The notes: generated by a model from the sequence alone, not told the origin. A DNA stretch of 64,000 nt from Propionibacteriaceae bacterium (GCA_025965155.1 JAOPXN010000073.1:1-64000), one strand, 5' to 3'. Numbered from the stretch's first letter, positions 42,979-52,955 are shown. Program-made: numbers and translations.

Positions 42979-43569
42979 ATGCGAACGCGGCTGGAAGATC
43001 TCCTGGTCAACGGCAGCAAGGTCGGTGCGCTGGTGCGGGTAGAGGACGGGTCGGGACTGCACACCCAGCTGTGCTTCGTCGACCCGGGCGGGGAGCCGAT
43101 CTGGCTGGAGTCACACATCGACTATCAAGGTGACCCACGGTCATGGGTGCGCTTCCGGTACAGCCAGCATCACGTCGGTGTCCATCGCGACCTCACCCGC
43201 CCGGCCGGTGTGCCAGCAGACACCATTCCGAGCTATGCGAGCTTTCTTCTGGTTGAGGAGCTCGCTTCAGGCAACGACTCCACCATGGACTACCACTGCA
43301 TCGTCGAGGGTGAGCCGGAGCGGGGCCCGGTACCGATGGAGCTGCGACGTACCGGTGGGCTGGTGGAGGAGGTCGGCCCCTTGGGTACGGGCAATCGGCA
43401 CTGGATCGACGCCAGCGGGCTGACACGGTCGGACTGGCAGGGCGCGGAGTCCCGCCGGGTCGACGACCTGAGCAGCGTGCTGGACGGCTTGAGCGATGAC
43501 CATGCCGCATCGGTGCGAGCCTTTCTCGGGCAGTACGAGACGCGCGAACCTCAGGATCGGCTCAGTTGA
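42979..43569 (+). CDS. Hypothetical protein
   Basis: A 196-aa soluble protein without a recognised family. It has a first beta-rich half (VGALVRVEDGSGLHTQLCFV, WVRFRYSQHHVGVHRDLTRP) and a helical end with DDLSSVLDGLSDDHAASVRA. No signal peptide or membrane segment. The distance to the preceding phosphoesterase stop is 32 bases, so they may be cotranscribed. No strong ribosome binding site is seen. Confidence 0.6.
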   Translation: MRTRLEDLLVNGSKVGALVRVEDGSGLHTQLCFVDPGGEPIWLESHIDYQGDPRSWVRFRYSQHHVGVHRDLTRPAGVPADTIPSYASFLLVEELASGNDSTMDYHCIVEGEPERGPVPMELRRTGGLVEEVGPLGTGNRHWIDASGLTRSDWQGAESRRVDDLSSVLDGLSDDHAASVRAFLGQYETREPQDRLS

Positions 43570-43859
43570 ACGTTTAAGCATGTCTTGAGTGGGCACTGCC
43601 GTTTTGTGGGGTGATTGCCGAAGGTGGGGGCTGCAGGATCTCTCATGTCGGGTCGAGGGGATGTCGGGGGACTGCCACGATCCACACGCACGGCAGACGC
43701 AGTTCGGGGGAGCGAGTTCTGCCGGCGGGGAACACCGTCGGGCTCGATGATCGCTGATCACCGAGTCCGATGGTGTTCTGCTTTTCCCCGACACGTCAGC
43801 TGCGCTGCGACACGCGGGCCAGTAGGCGGAGGATGCGACCGGTCGGCGATGATGGCGCG

Positions 43860-44687
43860 GTGAACTCAGCACGAAAAGTCCTGCTCACCGGCGCGGCCGG
43901 GACGATCGCCGGTCAGCTGCTCCCGGCCCTCCGCGCCCGCTACGACCTTCGGTTGGTCGATGTGCGCGACGTCGACCGGAACGGCGCCACAGTGCCCGGT
44001 GTCGAGCCGTTCGACCTGCTCGGCGCCGACCGGCAGAGTCTGCTGGACCTTCTCGCCGAGGTAGATACCGTGGTGCATACCGGCTACGTCCGCAGCGGCG
44101 ACGTTCCGAGCTACGAGAGTGAGCGGCGCAACGTCGACATGACACAGCGCCTGTATGACGCGGCGGTCTCGGCCGGCGTCAGGCGGGTGGTCTGCGCCAG
44201 CACCAACCAGGCTTCCAAGTGGTACGAGCAGCCGTACTACCAGGGCCGGATCGACCGGGTCACCGCCGACGACTACCCGCGCCCGGACACCTTCTACGGA
44301 TGGGCGAAGGTGGCGTATGAGTCGTTGGGCTTCCTCTACGCCTGTGGCTCTCTGGGCCGGGCGCTGGAGGTCGTCCAGATCCGCATCGTGGCCCCTCGTG
44401 AGATCGACTCGGCGAACTTCGTGGACCGGCCGCTGCAGCACTATCTCCGAGACATCGCCGGCTACATCAGCGAGCGTGACCTGCAGCAGCTCTTCGTGAA
44501 GTCGATCGACACCGACGACATCAGCGACAAGTTCGGTGTCCCGTTCCAGATCTTCTACGGCGTCTCGGACAACGCGAGGAAGTTCTGGAGCATCACCAAT
44601 GCGCGGGAGGTGATCGATTACCAGCCGGTTGATGACTCCGAAACCAAGTTCGCCGACCAGATCGCCGCCATGCTGAGTCGCGGCTGA
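43860..44687 (+). CDS. NAD-dependent epimerase/dehydratase (SDR, uronate dehydrogenase-like)
   Basis: An extended SDR enzyme of about 275 residues. KVLLTGAAGTIAGQLLPAL is the TGxxGxxG nucleotide motif; VDTVVHTGYVRSG the end of strand 4; SSTN-like CASTNQAS the active-site strand; and the YxxxK pair is in TFYGWAKVAYESLG. The pattern is nearest to uronate dehydrogenases and related sugar dehydrogenases. GTG 43860 places the motif at the normal distance; ATG 43833 has GGCGGAGG just before it but too close. Convergent with the YbdK gene. Confidence 0.88.
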   Translation: MNSARKVLLTGAAGTIAGQLLPALRARYDLRLVDVRDVDRNGATVPGVEPFDLLGADRQSLLDLLAEVDTVVHTGYVRSGDVPSYESERRNVDMTQRLYDAAVSAGVRRVVCASTNQASKWYEQPYYQGRIDRVTADDYPRPDTFYGWAKVAYESLGFLYACGSLGRALEVVQIRIVAPREIDSANFVDRPLQHYLRDIAGYISERDLQQLFVKSIDTDDISDKFGVPFQIFYGVSDNARKFWSITNAREVIDYQPVDDSETKFADQIAAMLSRG

Positions 44688-44743
44688 GCGTCCGCGGGAC
44701 AAGGAAGCGGGCGGGGAGAACAGGCTGCCGGGCAAGACCAAGA

Positions 44744-45865
44744 TCAGACTTGCCGGTGGGTTACCCCGATCGCGTCGTGCACCACGGCAGACAGGTCACC
44801 GGTTTGTCGGTTGATCATCCGCTGCCGGGTCGCGCCGGTCCCGTCCGCCAGGACACGGGCTATCCCGCTGTCGACCAGCTCCTCGTCGCCGGCCTGCCGC
44901 AGGGCACCGCGGCAGTGGCCGACCAGCCGGGCCAGGACCTCGCCGGCCGGCTTCGGCACCCAGCTGTACGGGTCCAACAGCTGGTCGGCGGTTCCTGACC
45001 GTCCCGCCCGCCAGCTCGCCAGCCGTAGCATGATCACGGAGGCAGGCTCGGCCGGCTCGCCACTGCGCCAGGCTTGTACCGCTGTGTCGACCATCGCACG
45101 GCACAAGGCGGCGATCAGTACCGCATCCTCGACCCGCATGCAGACATCCGCGGTGCGGAACTCCACCGTCGAGTACTGGTCGGACGGCCGGACGTCGAAG
45201 TAGATCATGCCGGCATCCAGCACCGTACCGGAGTTGATCATGGCACTGACCCGCTGCCGGTACGCCTCCGCGGAGCCGAAGATCTCGGTGGGTCCGGCCG
45301 TCGGAAAACGGGTCCACGCTTGCGAGCGGAAGCTGGCGTAGCCCGAGTCGACCTGCTGCCAGTAAGGAGAGTTCGCCGAGATCGCCAGCAGCGCGGGCAG
45401 CCAGATCCGTACCCGGTCGGCCACGGCGACGGCTTCATCCTCGGAGTCGACGCCAACATGCACGTGGCAGCCGCAGGTGAGCTGTTCCACGGTGGTCAGG
45501 CCGAAGTGCTCGGCCATCCTCTGATAGCGCGGCTTGACCGTCGTCTGCGGTGCCACCGGCAGCGGCGACGTGGCCAGGGCCACCGCCCGCGCTCCGGCCG
45601 AACGGGCCGCGTCGTCCGCACGGGTGCGCCACATCCGGAGTTGCCTCGCCAGGTCGGCAAGGTCAGTGCACGGCGTCGTGTCGGTCTCAATCTGCTGCTG
45701 TTGCAGCTCGGGCCCGAGAGTGCCGCCCGGGCTGCTGTCGTCCGGCGCGGGTTCGGTCCGGGTGCGCGCCGCCTCGAACCTCAGCGCGGCTCCGGACACT
45801 GCCCGCGGTGCGCCGCCGGTCGCGTCGACCAGCAGCAGCTCCTCCTCGACACCCACAGTCCGCAT
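44744..45865 (-). CDS. YbdK-type carboxylate-amine ligase (glutamate-cysteine ligase 2 family)
   Basis: A 373-aa GCS2 enzyme. TVGVEEELLLVDATGGAPRA is the N-terminal ATP/substrate motif, GCHVHVGVD the metal-binding centre, and the end (ATRQRMINRQTGDLSAVV) has the conserved Arg/Gln of the family. E. coli YbdK has weak gamma-glutamylcysteine synthase activity; actinobacteria make mycothiol rather than glutathione, so the actual product may be another gamma-glutamyl or carboxylate amide. Gene order gives no help. Confidence 0.92.
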   Translation of the reverse strand: MRTVGVEEELLLVDATGGAPRAVSGAALRFEAARTRTEPAPDDSSPGGTLGPELQQQQIETDTTPCTDLADLARQLRMWRTRADDAARSAGARAVALATSPLPVAPQTTVKPRYQRMAEHFGLTTVEQLTCGCHVHVGVDSEDEAVAVADRVRIWLPALLAISANSPYWQQVDSGYASFRSQAWTRFPTAGPTEIFGSAEAYRQRVSAMINSGTVLDAGMIYFDVRPSDQYSTVEFRTADVCMRVEDAVLIAALCRAMVDTAVQAWRSGEPAEPASVIMLRLASWRAGRSGTADQLLDPYSWVPKPAGEVLARLVGHCRGALRQAGDEELVDSGIARVLADGTGATRQRMINRQTGDLSAVVHDAIGVTHRQV

Positions 45866-45908
45866 GGGAGCAGTCTGTCGAACCGGTCCGCGGGCGCCGG
45901 CGTAGGGC

Positions 45909-47456
45909 TCAGGGCTGAGGGACCCGCACCGCGTACCGGTTCACCTGAGCGAGCACCGGCCAAGCCTCCACGGTGGCGGCAGTGGCGGCGCTGAAGCCGT
46001 AGTCCTTGTAGAACCGGATGGTGATGCTCGCTGACCCGCTGCGCAGGTACTGCACGGCAAAGGCCTGCCACCGCTTGTTCTGCCGGCGCTGCGTTGAGCC
46101 GGCGGACGGCATGTCGTAGGAGTGCCCGCCGAGGTCGACGACGAGCTGGCAGCCACGGTCCAGATTGCGTGCCAGTACGTCCATCTCGATCAGGGTGGTG
46201 GGGTCGTCGGTGGTGATGCAGCCCGGCAGGTTGGCAACGCTGGCCGCCAGTTGCTTGCCCGGGAAGGGTCTGTTGATCTTCGACTGCAGCAGCGGGGCGC
46301 TGAACAGCGTCAGGCCCACCACCAGCAGTCCGGCCAGCAGCCCCGGTCCGGCATTGCCTGGCAGCCGGGGCAGCGCCGTACTCAACCGCTGTGCCCCGGC
46401 GCCGACCGTGACCGCGAACGGTACCGAGATGAGTCCGGCGTAGTGCATGAACCACGACGGCGTGAGCATCAACATGCCACCCAGGCAGAGCAGCAGCAGC
46501 ACGGCCAGCCGCCCACCACCCCGCCACGCCAGTATCGACAGCGCAGCCACGGCGGCCAGAGTCAGCACCAGCGGCCAGCCCATGGCCGGCGGCAGCAGGT
46601 GGAGGTTGAGACCGGTCAGCTCGACCAGCCTGGTCGTCAGCGGGAGGGTGCTGGCCGGCCGACCAAGCTGGTCGAGGACCACGTATCGACACATCTGTTC
46701 CGGCGCACTAACGAAGAACGGCAGGCAGACTGCCGCGGCTCCGGCGAAGCTTGCCGCGACCAGCAGTCCAGCACGCCGTACGCCGTCGGTGACAAGATGC
46801 CAGCCTAGGAAGACCAGCACAGCGACGACGCCCCAGATCTTCACGCTGGTGTTGAGCCCGAGCACGGCGCCGGCGGCCAGCAGCCACATCGTCGGGACGG
46901 GGACGTCCGGCGCTCGGCGCTGGGTCAACAGCAGCGCCAGCAGCAGCAGCGTGTTCGACAGACCCTCCAACAGGACCGTGTGCTCGCTGTAGACCGCGGG
47001 GAAGAAGAGGGCGTAGCAGGTACCACCCACCAGTGCGGCGACCGGGCCGAGCGGGCGGAGGAACCGCATAGTGAGGACGGCGTTAGAGGCACCGAGGGCC
47101 ATCCAGAAGACCCGGGCGATGGCGAGACCGTGGTCGTCGCCGAGGATCCGTCCGAGCGCGGCGAACGGCGCCAGAGCCAGCAGTATGGCCGGCGGATGCA
47201 GCATCAGAAAGTCGCGGTAGGGCAGCCGCCCATGCAGCAGTCCGGCCGTCGCGGCGTAGTAGACGCCGTCGTCATAGTTGCCCAGGCCGTACAGACCACC
47301 GCCTGCGAGCACCGGAAGTAGGCGCGCCAGGAATGCAACCCCAGCCACCGCTGCAACGACCCACCACAGACGCACCTGCGGCCGGCCTGCGCGCTGGGTT
47401 GTCGGCTCCTGCACAACGTCGATCACTTCACTCCGCCCCACCAGCCGACTCGACAC
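45909..47456 (-). CDS. Polytopic membrane protein, GT-C/ArnT-like glycosyltransferase
   Basis: A 515-aa protein with about 10-12 transmembrane helices. The first outer loop has an Asp pair in YGLGNYDDGVYYAATAGLLH, as in GT-C enzymes (DxD-like in loop 1), followed by GRLPYRDFLMLHPP, a common PMT_2/GT39-like motif. A soluble C-terminal piece of about 130 residues follows. Such enzymes transfer sugars from polyprenyl-phosphate donors to lipids or proteins. A second, unrelated-looking GT-C gene is at 51576-52955. Confidence 0.82.
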   Translation of the reverse strand: MSSRLVGRSEVIDVVQEPTTQRAGRPQVRLWWVVAAVAGVAFLARLLPVLAGGGLYGLGNYDDGVYYAATAGLLHGRLPYRDFLMLHPPAILLALAPFAALGRILGDDHGLAIARVFWMALGASNAVLTMRFLRPLGPVAALVGGTCYALFFPAVYSEHTVLLEGLSNTLLLLALLLTQRRAPDVPVPTMWLLAAGAVLGLNTSVKIWGVVAVLVFLGWHLVTDGVRRAGLLVAASFAGAAAVCLPFFVSAPEQMCRYVVLDQLGRPASTLPLTTRLVELTGLNLHLLPPAMGWPLVLTLAAVAALSILAWRGGGRLAVLLLLCLGGMLMLTPSWFMHYAGLISVPFAVTVGAGAQRLSTALPRLPGNAGPGLLAGLLVVGLTLFSAPLLQSKINRPFPGKQLAASVANLPGCITTDDPTTLIEMDVLARNLDRGCQLVVDLGGHSYDMPSAGSTQRRQNKRWQAFAVQYLRSGSASITIRFYKDYGFSAATAATVEAWPVLAQVNRYAVRVPQP

Positions 47457-47494
47457 GAACCGCCAAGGCTAAGGGGGATCGGGCGCCGATGCGA

Positions 47495-48223
47495 TCAGGG
47501 CCCGACATCGTTGAGCCAGCGGCGGGCGGCGCCCGGGTCGTCGGCGGTCACCGCTGCCACTCCCAGCTCGGTTGCCCGCGCGGCGTCCGCCGGCCCTCGA
47601 ACCGGCCACGCGCCGACCGACACACCGTCGTGCTGCAGACTTGCCACAAGCTGCGCATCCAGGCCGCGCCAGCCGCTCAGCAGCCAGCCGACCTCGAGGT
47701 TCTCCAGCCGGGTGGCCACGTCTGAGCTGTACTCCTTCACGATCAGCCCGCGCGGCAGGTCGGGAAGCTGACTGCGCACCTCGCCGAGCGAAGCGGGGGA
47801 GAAGCTGGAGATGAGACACCTGCGCCGGTCGTCGGGCCGCCGGTCCAGCTCGGCTGCCAGGGCGGCCACCGCGGCCACCTCCTTGATCTCCACCTGAAGC
47901 GGGCGGGACGTCAGCTCGAGCACTTCCGCCAGGGTCAGCACCCGTTGGCCACGGGGGAGCTCGACAGCCCTGATGTCGTCCCAGGCGAGATCACGCAGAG
48001 TGCTGTCGCGCTCAGGGTCGCCGCAGATGCGGGCAAGCGTGGCGTCGTGGACCACCACCGCCACGTCGTCGGCCGACAGTCGAATGTCGATCTCCAGCTC
48101 GTCGGCTCCATCCCGCTGAGCGGTCAGCAGGCTCAACGCCGTGTTCTCCGGTGCCAGAGCCATCGCTCCGCGGTGGCCGGTGACCTTGATCGGTCTGGTG
48201 CTGGGCTGATCGACGAACGTCAT
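47495..48223 (-). CDS. Glycerophosphodiester phosphodiesterase (UgpQ-type)
   Basis: A 242-aa GDPD enzyme, TIM-barrel type, which cuts glycerophosphodiesters to glycerol-3-P and an alcohol. The active-site residues are present: VTGHRGAMALAPENT (His17, Arg18, Glu26), ELEIDIRLSADDVAVVVHD (Glu and Asp metal ligands, His acid) and VEIKE. No signal peptide, so cytosolic. It lies 38 bases after the GT-C gene start, both on the minus strand, GDPD first. Confidence 0.92.
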   Translation of the reverse strand: MTFVDQPSTRPIKVTGHRGAMALAPENTALSLLTAQRDGADELEIDIRLSADDVAVVVHDATLARICGDPERDSTLRDLAWDDIRAVELPRGQRVLTLAEVLELTSRPLQVEIKEVAAVAALAAELDRRPDDRRRCLISSFSPASLGEVRSQLPDLPRGLIVKEYSSDVATRLENLEVGWLLSGWRGLDAQLVASLQHDGVSVGAWPVRGPADAARATELGVAAVTADDPGAARRWLNDVGP

Positions 48224-48510
48224 CTGGTTCTCCCGGTCGGCGCTGTCGGGTCTGACGGTCTTGGCGCCCTGAACCGAGCGTACGTTAGCTGCAACGCAGG
48301 ATTGTTGTTTCAGGGCCTGATGTCCGTACTATTCACCAGCGGTGACTGTCTTGTTCACCAGCCGCGCCTGTTCGGCGATCGTGTCCGTGAAGCCCGAGCT
48401 GTCGGCGGATGGCATGATGGGTGAGGCACTGCCGGCTCGGGACGGTCGCTTCGGTGTTGAGAGCTGCACAACGATTGACTCGGGGCTGGACCAGGAAGGC
48501 TTAGCCGTCG

Positions 48511-50694
48511 ATGCGTGATCAGCGCCGGGCGCAGCACCCCCAGCCTGGCCCGCCCTTGCCGTGGCAGATGCGTTGGTTCTCGGTCGCGGCCGCGGTGTTC
48601 GTCGCTGTCATCGCCACCCTCACCGCCATCCTTGGGTCGTCGGCTGTGTCGCAGCATGGCAAGGAGATGGCCAGCGACATCGCGATGATCCCGATGCCGG
48701 CCTTCGCAGCGATCTGCGGCCGCTGGCGCGCACGCCGTACCACCGGCCGAACCCAGCACGCGTGGTACCTAGTGTCGCTGATGGCTGTGTCGTTGACAGT
48801 CGCCGGTCTCGCCGCCTACTTCAACCGCCATCTTGCATCGGCGCCGGCATCTCCATTGGTGGCCGACGTCTTCTACCTTGCCGCATTCTTCCCGGCGGCA
48901 GTGGCGTTGCTCTTGTTCCCGCAGCTCCAACGCCCGGGCTCGGAGCGCGTCCGCACACTGCTGGGTGCCCTGGTTGTGGGTGGGTCGGTGCTGTTCGTCG
49001 GCCGAGCGATGTCGCTCCAGCTTCTCTTCCCGGTCGTGGACGAATCATCCCTGGCACATTCGACGTACGTCGCGTACCTGATTGCCGACGTTGTGCTGAC
49101 CAGCCTCGCGTTGATCATGCTGGTCCGCCTAGGCCCGGACACCAAGCTGCACCACGTCCTGCTCGCCAGCGGGTTCGTCGCCTTCGGCGTGGCTGACGTC
49201 CTGCATGCGCACGACGCAGCACTGGGTCAGTACGAGGCCGGATCCCTGCTGGACCTCGGCTGGATAGTCGGCTATGCGCTGTTCACGCTAGCTGCGCTGG
49301 CCCCGCAAGAACGGGGGGACGCTGTTCCGACCCCGCGGACCACCCAGGAGCGGTACACCGGTGTCAGTTCGCTGATCGTCTACGTGCCCATGCTTGCCGC
49401 GGTCGCGGTGGCGTGTGCGCGCCCCTCACCGGTGACGGACCCGCTCTTGGTGGTGAGCGGGCTGGGGATCCTGGTCCTGTTCGGCGTCCGTCAGGCACTC
49501 CTCAGCATGGACAACTCCCGGCTGCGAAACGACTTGCAGTGTCAGGTAGCGGAGCTGGAGACGCGCAGCTCGGAGCTGCGGCGGCTCGCCATGCAGAACG
49601 AGCGGATCGTCCAATCCGTGGTGGACGGCGTCTTTGGCGTCGATGCACAGGGACGTGTCACCTTCGTCAACGCCCGTGCGGCGGAAATGCTCGGATACAG
49701 CCAGGCAGCGCTGTTGCAGATCACCGAGGACCAGATCTTCTCCGAGCTGACCAAAGACCCAGCGGCCGTAGATCGGCTGGTGCCGACCGCCCTGCTCAGC
49801 GGAACCGTGGTGCCGAGCGTTGCGACTGAGTTCGTCCGGCGGGACGGTTCGGTCTTCCCGGTGGAGCTCGCTGTTGGGCCGATCATCGAAGCCGGGGTGA
49901 TCACCGGAGCGGTGGTGGTGTTCCGCGACGTGAGTGCCCGTCGGGCCGTGGAGAAGATGAAGAACGAGTTCGTCTCCGTCGTCTCCCACGAGCTTCGGAC
50001 GCCGCTCACGTCGATCCGCGGCTCGCTCGGTCTGATCTCGGCCGGTTTGGGCGGCACGCTCACCACGCACGGGCAACGAATGGTCTCCATCGCACTGGAA
50101 AGCAGCGAGCGGCTGACCCGGTTGATCGAGGACATGCTTGACCTCGAGCGAATGGAGTCGGGCGCCCTGACCATGTCGTTCTGCTCGTGCGAACTCTCGG
50201 CGCTGGTGGACGCGGCGATCGGTGACGTCCGTGCGCTGGCCCTCGAGCATGACGTGGTGATCGATGCGCTGGAGATCAGCGGGTCGGTCCGGGCCGACCC
50301 GGACCGGGTGGTGCAGACGCTCACCAACCTGCTGGGCAACGCAATCAAGTTCTCCCCGGCCGGCGGCCGGATCACCATCTCCGCCGTCAGGACCCGGGAC
50401 ATGATGGAGATCGCAGTGTCGGACGAGGGGCGCGGCATCCCCCCGGACAAGATCGCTCGCATCTTCGAGCGGTTCGAGCAGGTTGACAGCTCCGACTCCC
50501 GAGAGCTCGGTGGTACCGGCCTCGGACTGACCATCAGCCGGGATATCGTGCGAATGCACGGCGGCCGGATCTGGGCGGTGAGCGAGCTTGGTCACGGCTC
50601 GACCTTCCGCTTCACACTCCCGATCAGCACCGCCGCTCCGGTCGGCAGCAGGTCCGACTCGGCCCTGCTGGTTGATTCGAAGGAGACGATGTAG
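48511..50694 (+). CDS. Membrane PAS-domain sensor histidine kinase
   Basis: A 727-aa kinase. Residues 20-335 contain about 9-10 hydrophobic helices (a 7TM/MASE-like sensor of unknown ligand), then a coiled coil (DLQCQVAELETRSSELRRLA), a PAS domain at about 370-475, the HisKA phospho-acceptor His493 (FVSVVSHELRTPLTSIRGSL), and an HATPase with N-box LLGNAIKFSP, G1 DEGRGIP and G2 GGTGLGLTI. No response regulator gene is adjacent; the gene after it starts immediately behind its stop, with the ribosome binding site inside this gene, so an odd kinase-lactonase operon results. Confidence 0.93.
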   Translation: MRDQRRAQHPQPGPPLPWQMRWFSVAAAVFVAVIATLTAILGSSAVSQHGKEMASDIAMIPMPAFAAICGRWRARRTTGRTQHAWYLVSLMAVSLTVAGLAAYFNRHLASAPASPLVADVFYLAAFFPAAVALLLFPQLQRPGSERVRTLLGALVVGGSVLFVGRAMSLQLLFPVVDESSLAHSTYVAYLIADVVLTSLALIMLVRLGPDTKLHHVLLASGFVAFGVADVLHAHDAALGQYEAGSLLDLGWIVGYALFTLAALAPQERGDAVPTPRTTQERYTGVSSLIVYVPMLAAVAVACARPSPVTDPLLVVSGLGILVLFGVRQALLSMDNSRLRNDLQCQVAELETRSSELRRLAMQNERIVQSVVDGVFGVDAQGRVTFVNARAAEMLGYSQAALLQITEDQIFSELTKDPAAVDRLVPTALLSGTVVPSVATEFVRRDGSVFPVELAVGPIIEAGVITGAVVVFRDVSARRAVEKMKNEFVSVVSHELRTPLTSIRGSLGLISAGLGGTLTTHGQRMVSIALESSERLTRLIEDMLDLERMESGALTMSFCSCELSALVDAAIGDVRALALEHDVVIDALEISGSVRADPDRVVQTLTNLLGNAIKFSPAGGRITISAVRTRDMMEIAVSDEGRGIPPDKIARIFERFEQVDSSDSRELGGTGLGLTISRDIVRMHGGRIWAVSELGHGSTFRFTLPISTAAPVGSRSDSALLVDSKETM

Positions 50695-51585
50695 GTGGTC
50701 GACACTATCCCGGTGCGGTTCGAGGTTCTCGACGAGCGCTTCGCCAGCGTCGGTGGCGACTCGGTGATGGAGCAGCCGTTCAGCGGCGGTCGCTGGCTCG
50801 AAGGTCCGGCGTACTCGGCAGCAGGCCGATTTCTGCTCTTCAGCGACATCCCGAACGACCGGGTGATGCGGTATGACGAGATCACCGGGCGGACCGACAT
50901 CTTCGCTGCCGGGGCAGATTTCCCCAACGGTCGGACGGTTGACCGCCAGGGCCGCTTCATCAGCTGCGAGCACGGCGGCCGCCGGGTGACCCGGCTCGAG
51001 CACGACGGGTCGGTCACCGTGCTGGCCGACTCCTACCGCGGGCAGCGGTTCAACAGCCCGAACGACGTGGTCACGTCCGCCGATGGCGCCGTCTGGTTCA
51101 CCGACCCGAGTTATGGCATCCGCAGCGACTATGAGGGACATCAGGCGGAGGAGGAGATCGGCGGGCGGTACGTGTACCGGCTCGGTCCCGACGGCGGGTT
51201 GGACGTGGTGGCCGACGACTTCACCCAGCCGAACGGGCTCGCGTTCTCCGCCGACGAGACCCATCTGTTCATCGTCGACAGCGAGGAACGCCACATCAGA
51301 GTCTTCGAGGTCGAAGGCGGCGGGCTGTCGGGCGGAGCTGTGTTCGCCGCGGACGCCGCAGGCTACGACGGGATCCGGTTCGACTCCCGCGGGCGTCTCT
51401 GGGGCGCTGCTCACGACGGGGTGCACTGCTACGAACCGGACGGGAGCCTGGTCGGCAAGTTGTTGGTCCCAGAGGTGGTCTCCAACCTGGCGTTCGGCGG
51501 TCGTCAGCGGAACCATCTCTACCTGACCGCGACCACCTCGCTCTACACGCTGCGGGTCAACTTCTCCGGGGCCCGCTACCGCTGA
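50695..51585 (+). CDS. SMP-30/gluconolactonase-family beta-propeller
   Basis: A 296-aa six-bladed propeller. The metal-site Glu is in GGRWLEGPAYSA, Asn in FNSPNDVVTSADGAVWFTDP and Asp in YDGIRFDSRG; YGIRSDYEG and PNGLAFSADETHLFIVDSE are family blocks. It hydrolyses sugar lactones or related esters. GTG 50695 directly follows the TAG of the histidine kinase, with AAGGAGA ten bases upstream, so translation is coupled. Its 3' end overlaps the convergent GT-C gene by ten bases. Confidence 0.92.
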   Translation: MVDTIPVRFEVLDERFASVGGDSVMEQPFSGGRWLEGPAYSAAGRFLLFSDIPNDRVMRYDEITGRTDIFAAGADFPNGRTVDRQGRFISCEHGGRRVTRLEHDGSVTVLADSYRGQRFNSPNDVVTSADGAVWFTDPSYGIRSDYEGHQAEEEIGGRYVYRLGPDGGLDVVADDFTQPNGLAFSADETHLFIVDSEERHIRVFEVEGGGLSGGAVFAADAAGYDGIRFDSRGRLWGAAHDGVHCYEPDGSLVGKLLVPEVVSNLAFGGRQRNHLYLTATTSLYTLRVNFSGARYR

Positions 51586-52955
51586 GGTTCGCCCCGCTGG
51601 ATCCGGCGACGGGTCCATGCCAACGCGACTGACCCCACCAGCACTGCCATCCCGAGAACAGCCGTCATTGAGGCGAGCCAGTGCTGCGACCCGGTCCACG
51701 TCAGCTCGACGTCGCCGCCGTTGGGCAGCTGCTTGAACGGCGCCGCCACTACCCAGCCGACGAACAGCCAGCCGACGATCTGGTACCAGATCGGCAGACG
51801 GGTGGCTGTGCGCTGTTCGCCCGAGGTCGCCGACCGGCGCGGCGTACCGATCAGGCAGAGCGCGAACGGAACGACCCAGATGAAGTGGTGCGACCACGAC
51901 ACCGGCGAGGCAAGCAGACCGGCGATCCCGCACAGGGTCACGGCCAGGGCGACGTCGCCGAGCCGGTGCCACAGTGCCGCCGCCCAGACCCCGACCAGCA
52001 CCACCAACAGCGCCGGCAGCAGCGCCAGCGTGGAGACCGAGCTGCTCACGCCGAAGACCCGGATCACATCGGCCATCACCGACTGGTTCGTGTAGTAGAT
52101 GATGCTGTGGCCCAGTCCGGTGTCACCATGGGCGAGGCGACCCCAGAAGTCGGCTGAGATGGCTGGCGCCACCACCCAGCTCAGGGCTGTCACGGCCGCT
52201 CCGACGGCTACGGTGACAAGCGCGGCCCGTCGTTTTCCTACGGCAAGCAGATAGATCAGGAAGATCCCCGGAGTCAGCTTGAGCGCGGCAGCCACGGCGG
52301 TCATCGCGCCCTCAGGCAGCCGTCGTCGGCGAAACGAAGGAGGAGATCGCCGAGGCGATCCGGGCAGGATGCGTGGACCGGGCACGAGATCCAACACCAC
52401 CAGCGCGGTCAGCAGGATGCCCAGCTGACCGAAGGCCAGCGTCTGCGTGACCGGCTCGACCAGGCAGATAGCCACCGAGCCTGCCAGGCTCAACACCCAG
52501 CCGCTGAGCCCGAAACGATGCATCATCGCCAGCACCGCGAGTACCCCGACGACCGTCCAGAGAATCTGCACCGCCGGCGCGGGGAACAGCGCCAGCGGGA
52601 CGGCCAGCAGCGCTGCGAACGGCGGGTACAGGAACGGCAGTGAACCGGGCAACGAATAGATGTCGCCCCCCTCGAGCAGGACCCGGCCCGCCTGCCGGTA
52701 CACATCGAGATCCACCATGACGGGCTTCCACGGCACCATCGAACCGCCCGGGAACGTAGCGGAAGCCACGAACAGACCCACCAGCAGTGGGAGTGCGCAC
52801 AGAGTCGCGGCCCGAGCGAGAAGAGCTGGAGTCCAGCGCCGGGACTCGTCCTCGGCCGCGATGGCCCCGTTCCATCCCGGTGATGCCGGCGCAAGCTTCC
52901 GGCTCGCTGCGGCGTCGTCGCTTAGGTGGGCCGCGTCGTCGCTCACGACAGCCAT
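51576..52955 (-). CDS. GT87-type polyprenol-phosphate mannosyltransferase-like membrane protein
   Basis: A 459-aa protein with about ten transmembrane helices. VMVDLDVYRQAGRVLLEGGD holds the catalytic Asp of the first outer loop, followed by FLYPPFAALLAVPLALFP and KLTPGIFLIYLL, which are the GT87 (PimE/MptBC-like) signatures. This family adds mannose or arabinose to cell-envelope lipids and glycans. It starts inside the end of the HAD gene (13-base overlap), so both form an operon. Confidence 0.86.
   Translation of the reverse strand: MAVVSDDAAHLSDDAAASRKLAPASPGWNGAIAAEDESRRWTPALLARAATLCALPLLVGLFVASATFPGGSMVPWKPVMVDLDVYRQAGRVLLEGGDIYSLPGSLPFLYPPFAALLAVPLALFPAPAVQILWTVVGVLAVLAMMHRFGLSGWVLSLAGSVAICLVEPVTQTLAFGQLGILLTALVVLDLVPGPRILPGSPRRSPPSFRRRRLPEGAMTAVAAALKLTPGIFLIYLLAVGKRRAALVTVAVGAAVTALSWVVAPAISADFWGRLAHGDTGLGHSIIYYTNQSVMADVIRVFGVSSSVSTLALLPALLVVLVGVWAAALWHRLGDVALAVTLCGIAGLLASPVSWSHHFIWVVPFALCLIGTPRRSATSGEQRTATRLPIWYQIVGWLFVGWVVAAPFKQLPNGGDVELTWTGSQHWLASMTAVLGMAVLVGSVALAWTRRRIQRGEPQR

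Noticed and set aside
43575-43720. Sequence after the hypothetical gene that looked like an insertion sequence end
   Set aside because: No transposase frame, terminal inverted repeat or target duplication could be seen.
49426-51972. Open frame of 848 codons on the minus strand
   Set aside because: It is antisense to the histidine kinase and lactonase, whose domains and motifs are unambiguous; its product has no recognisable domain and is an effect of high GC codon use.
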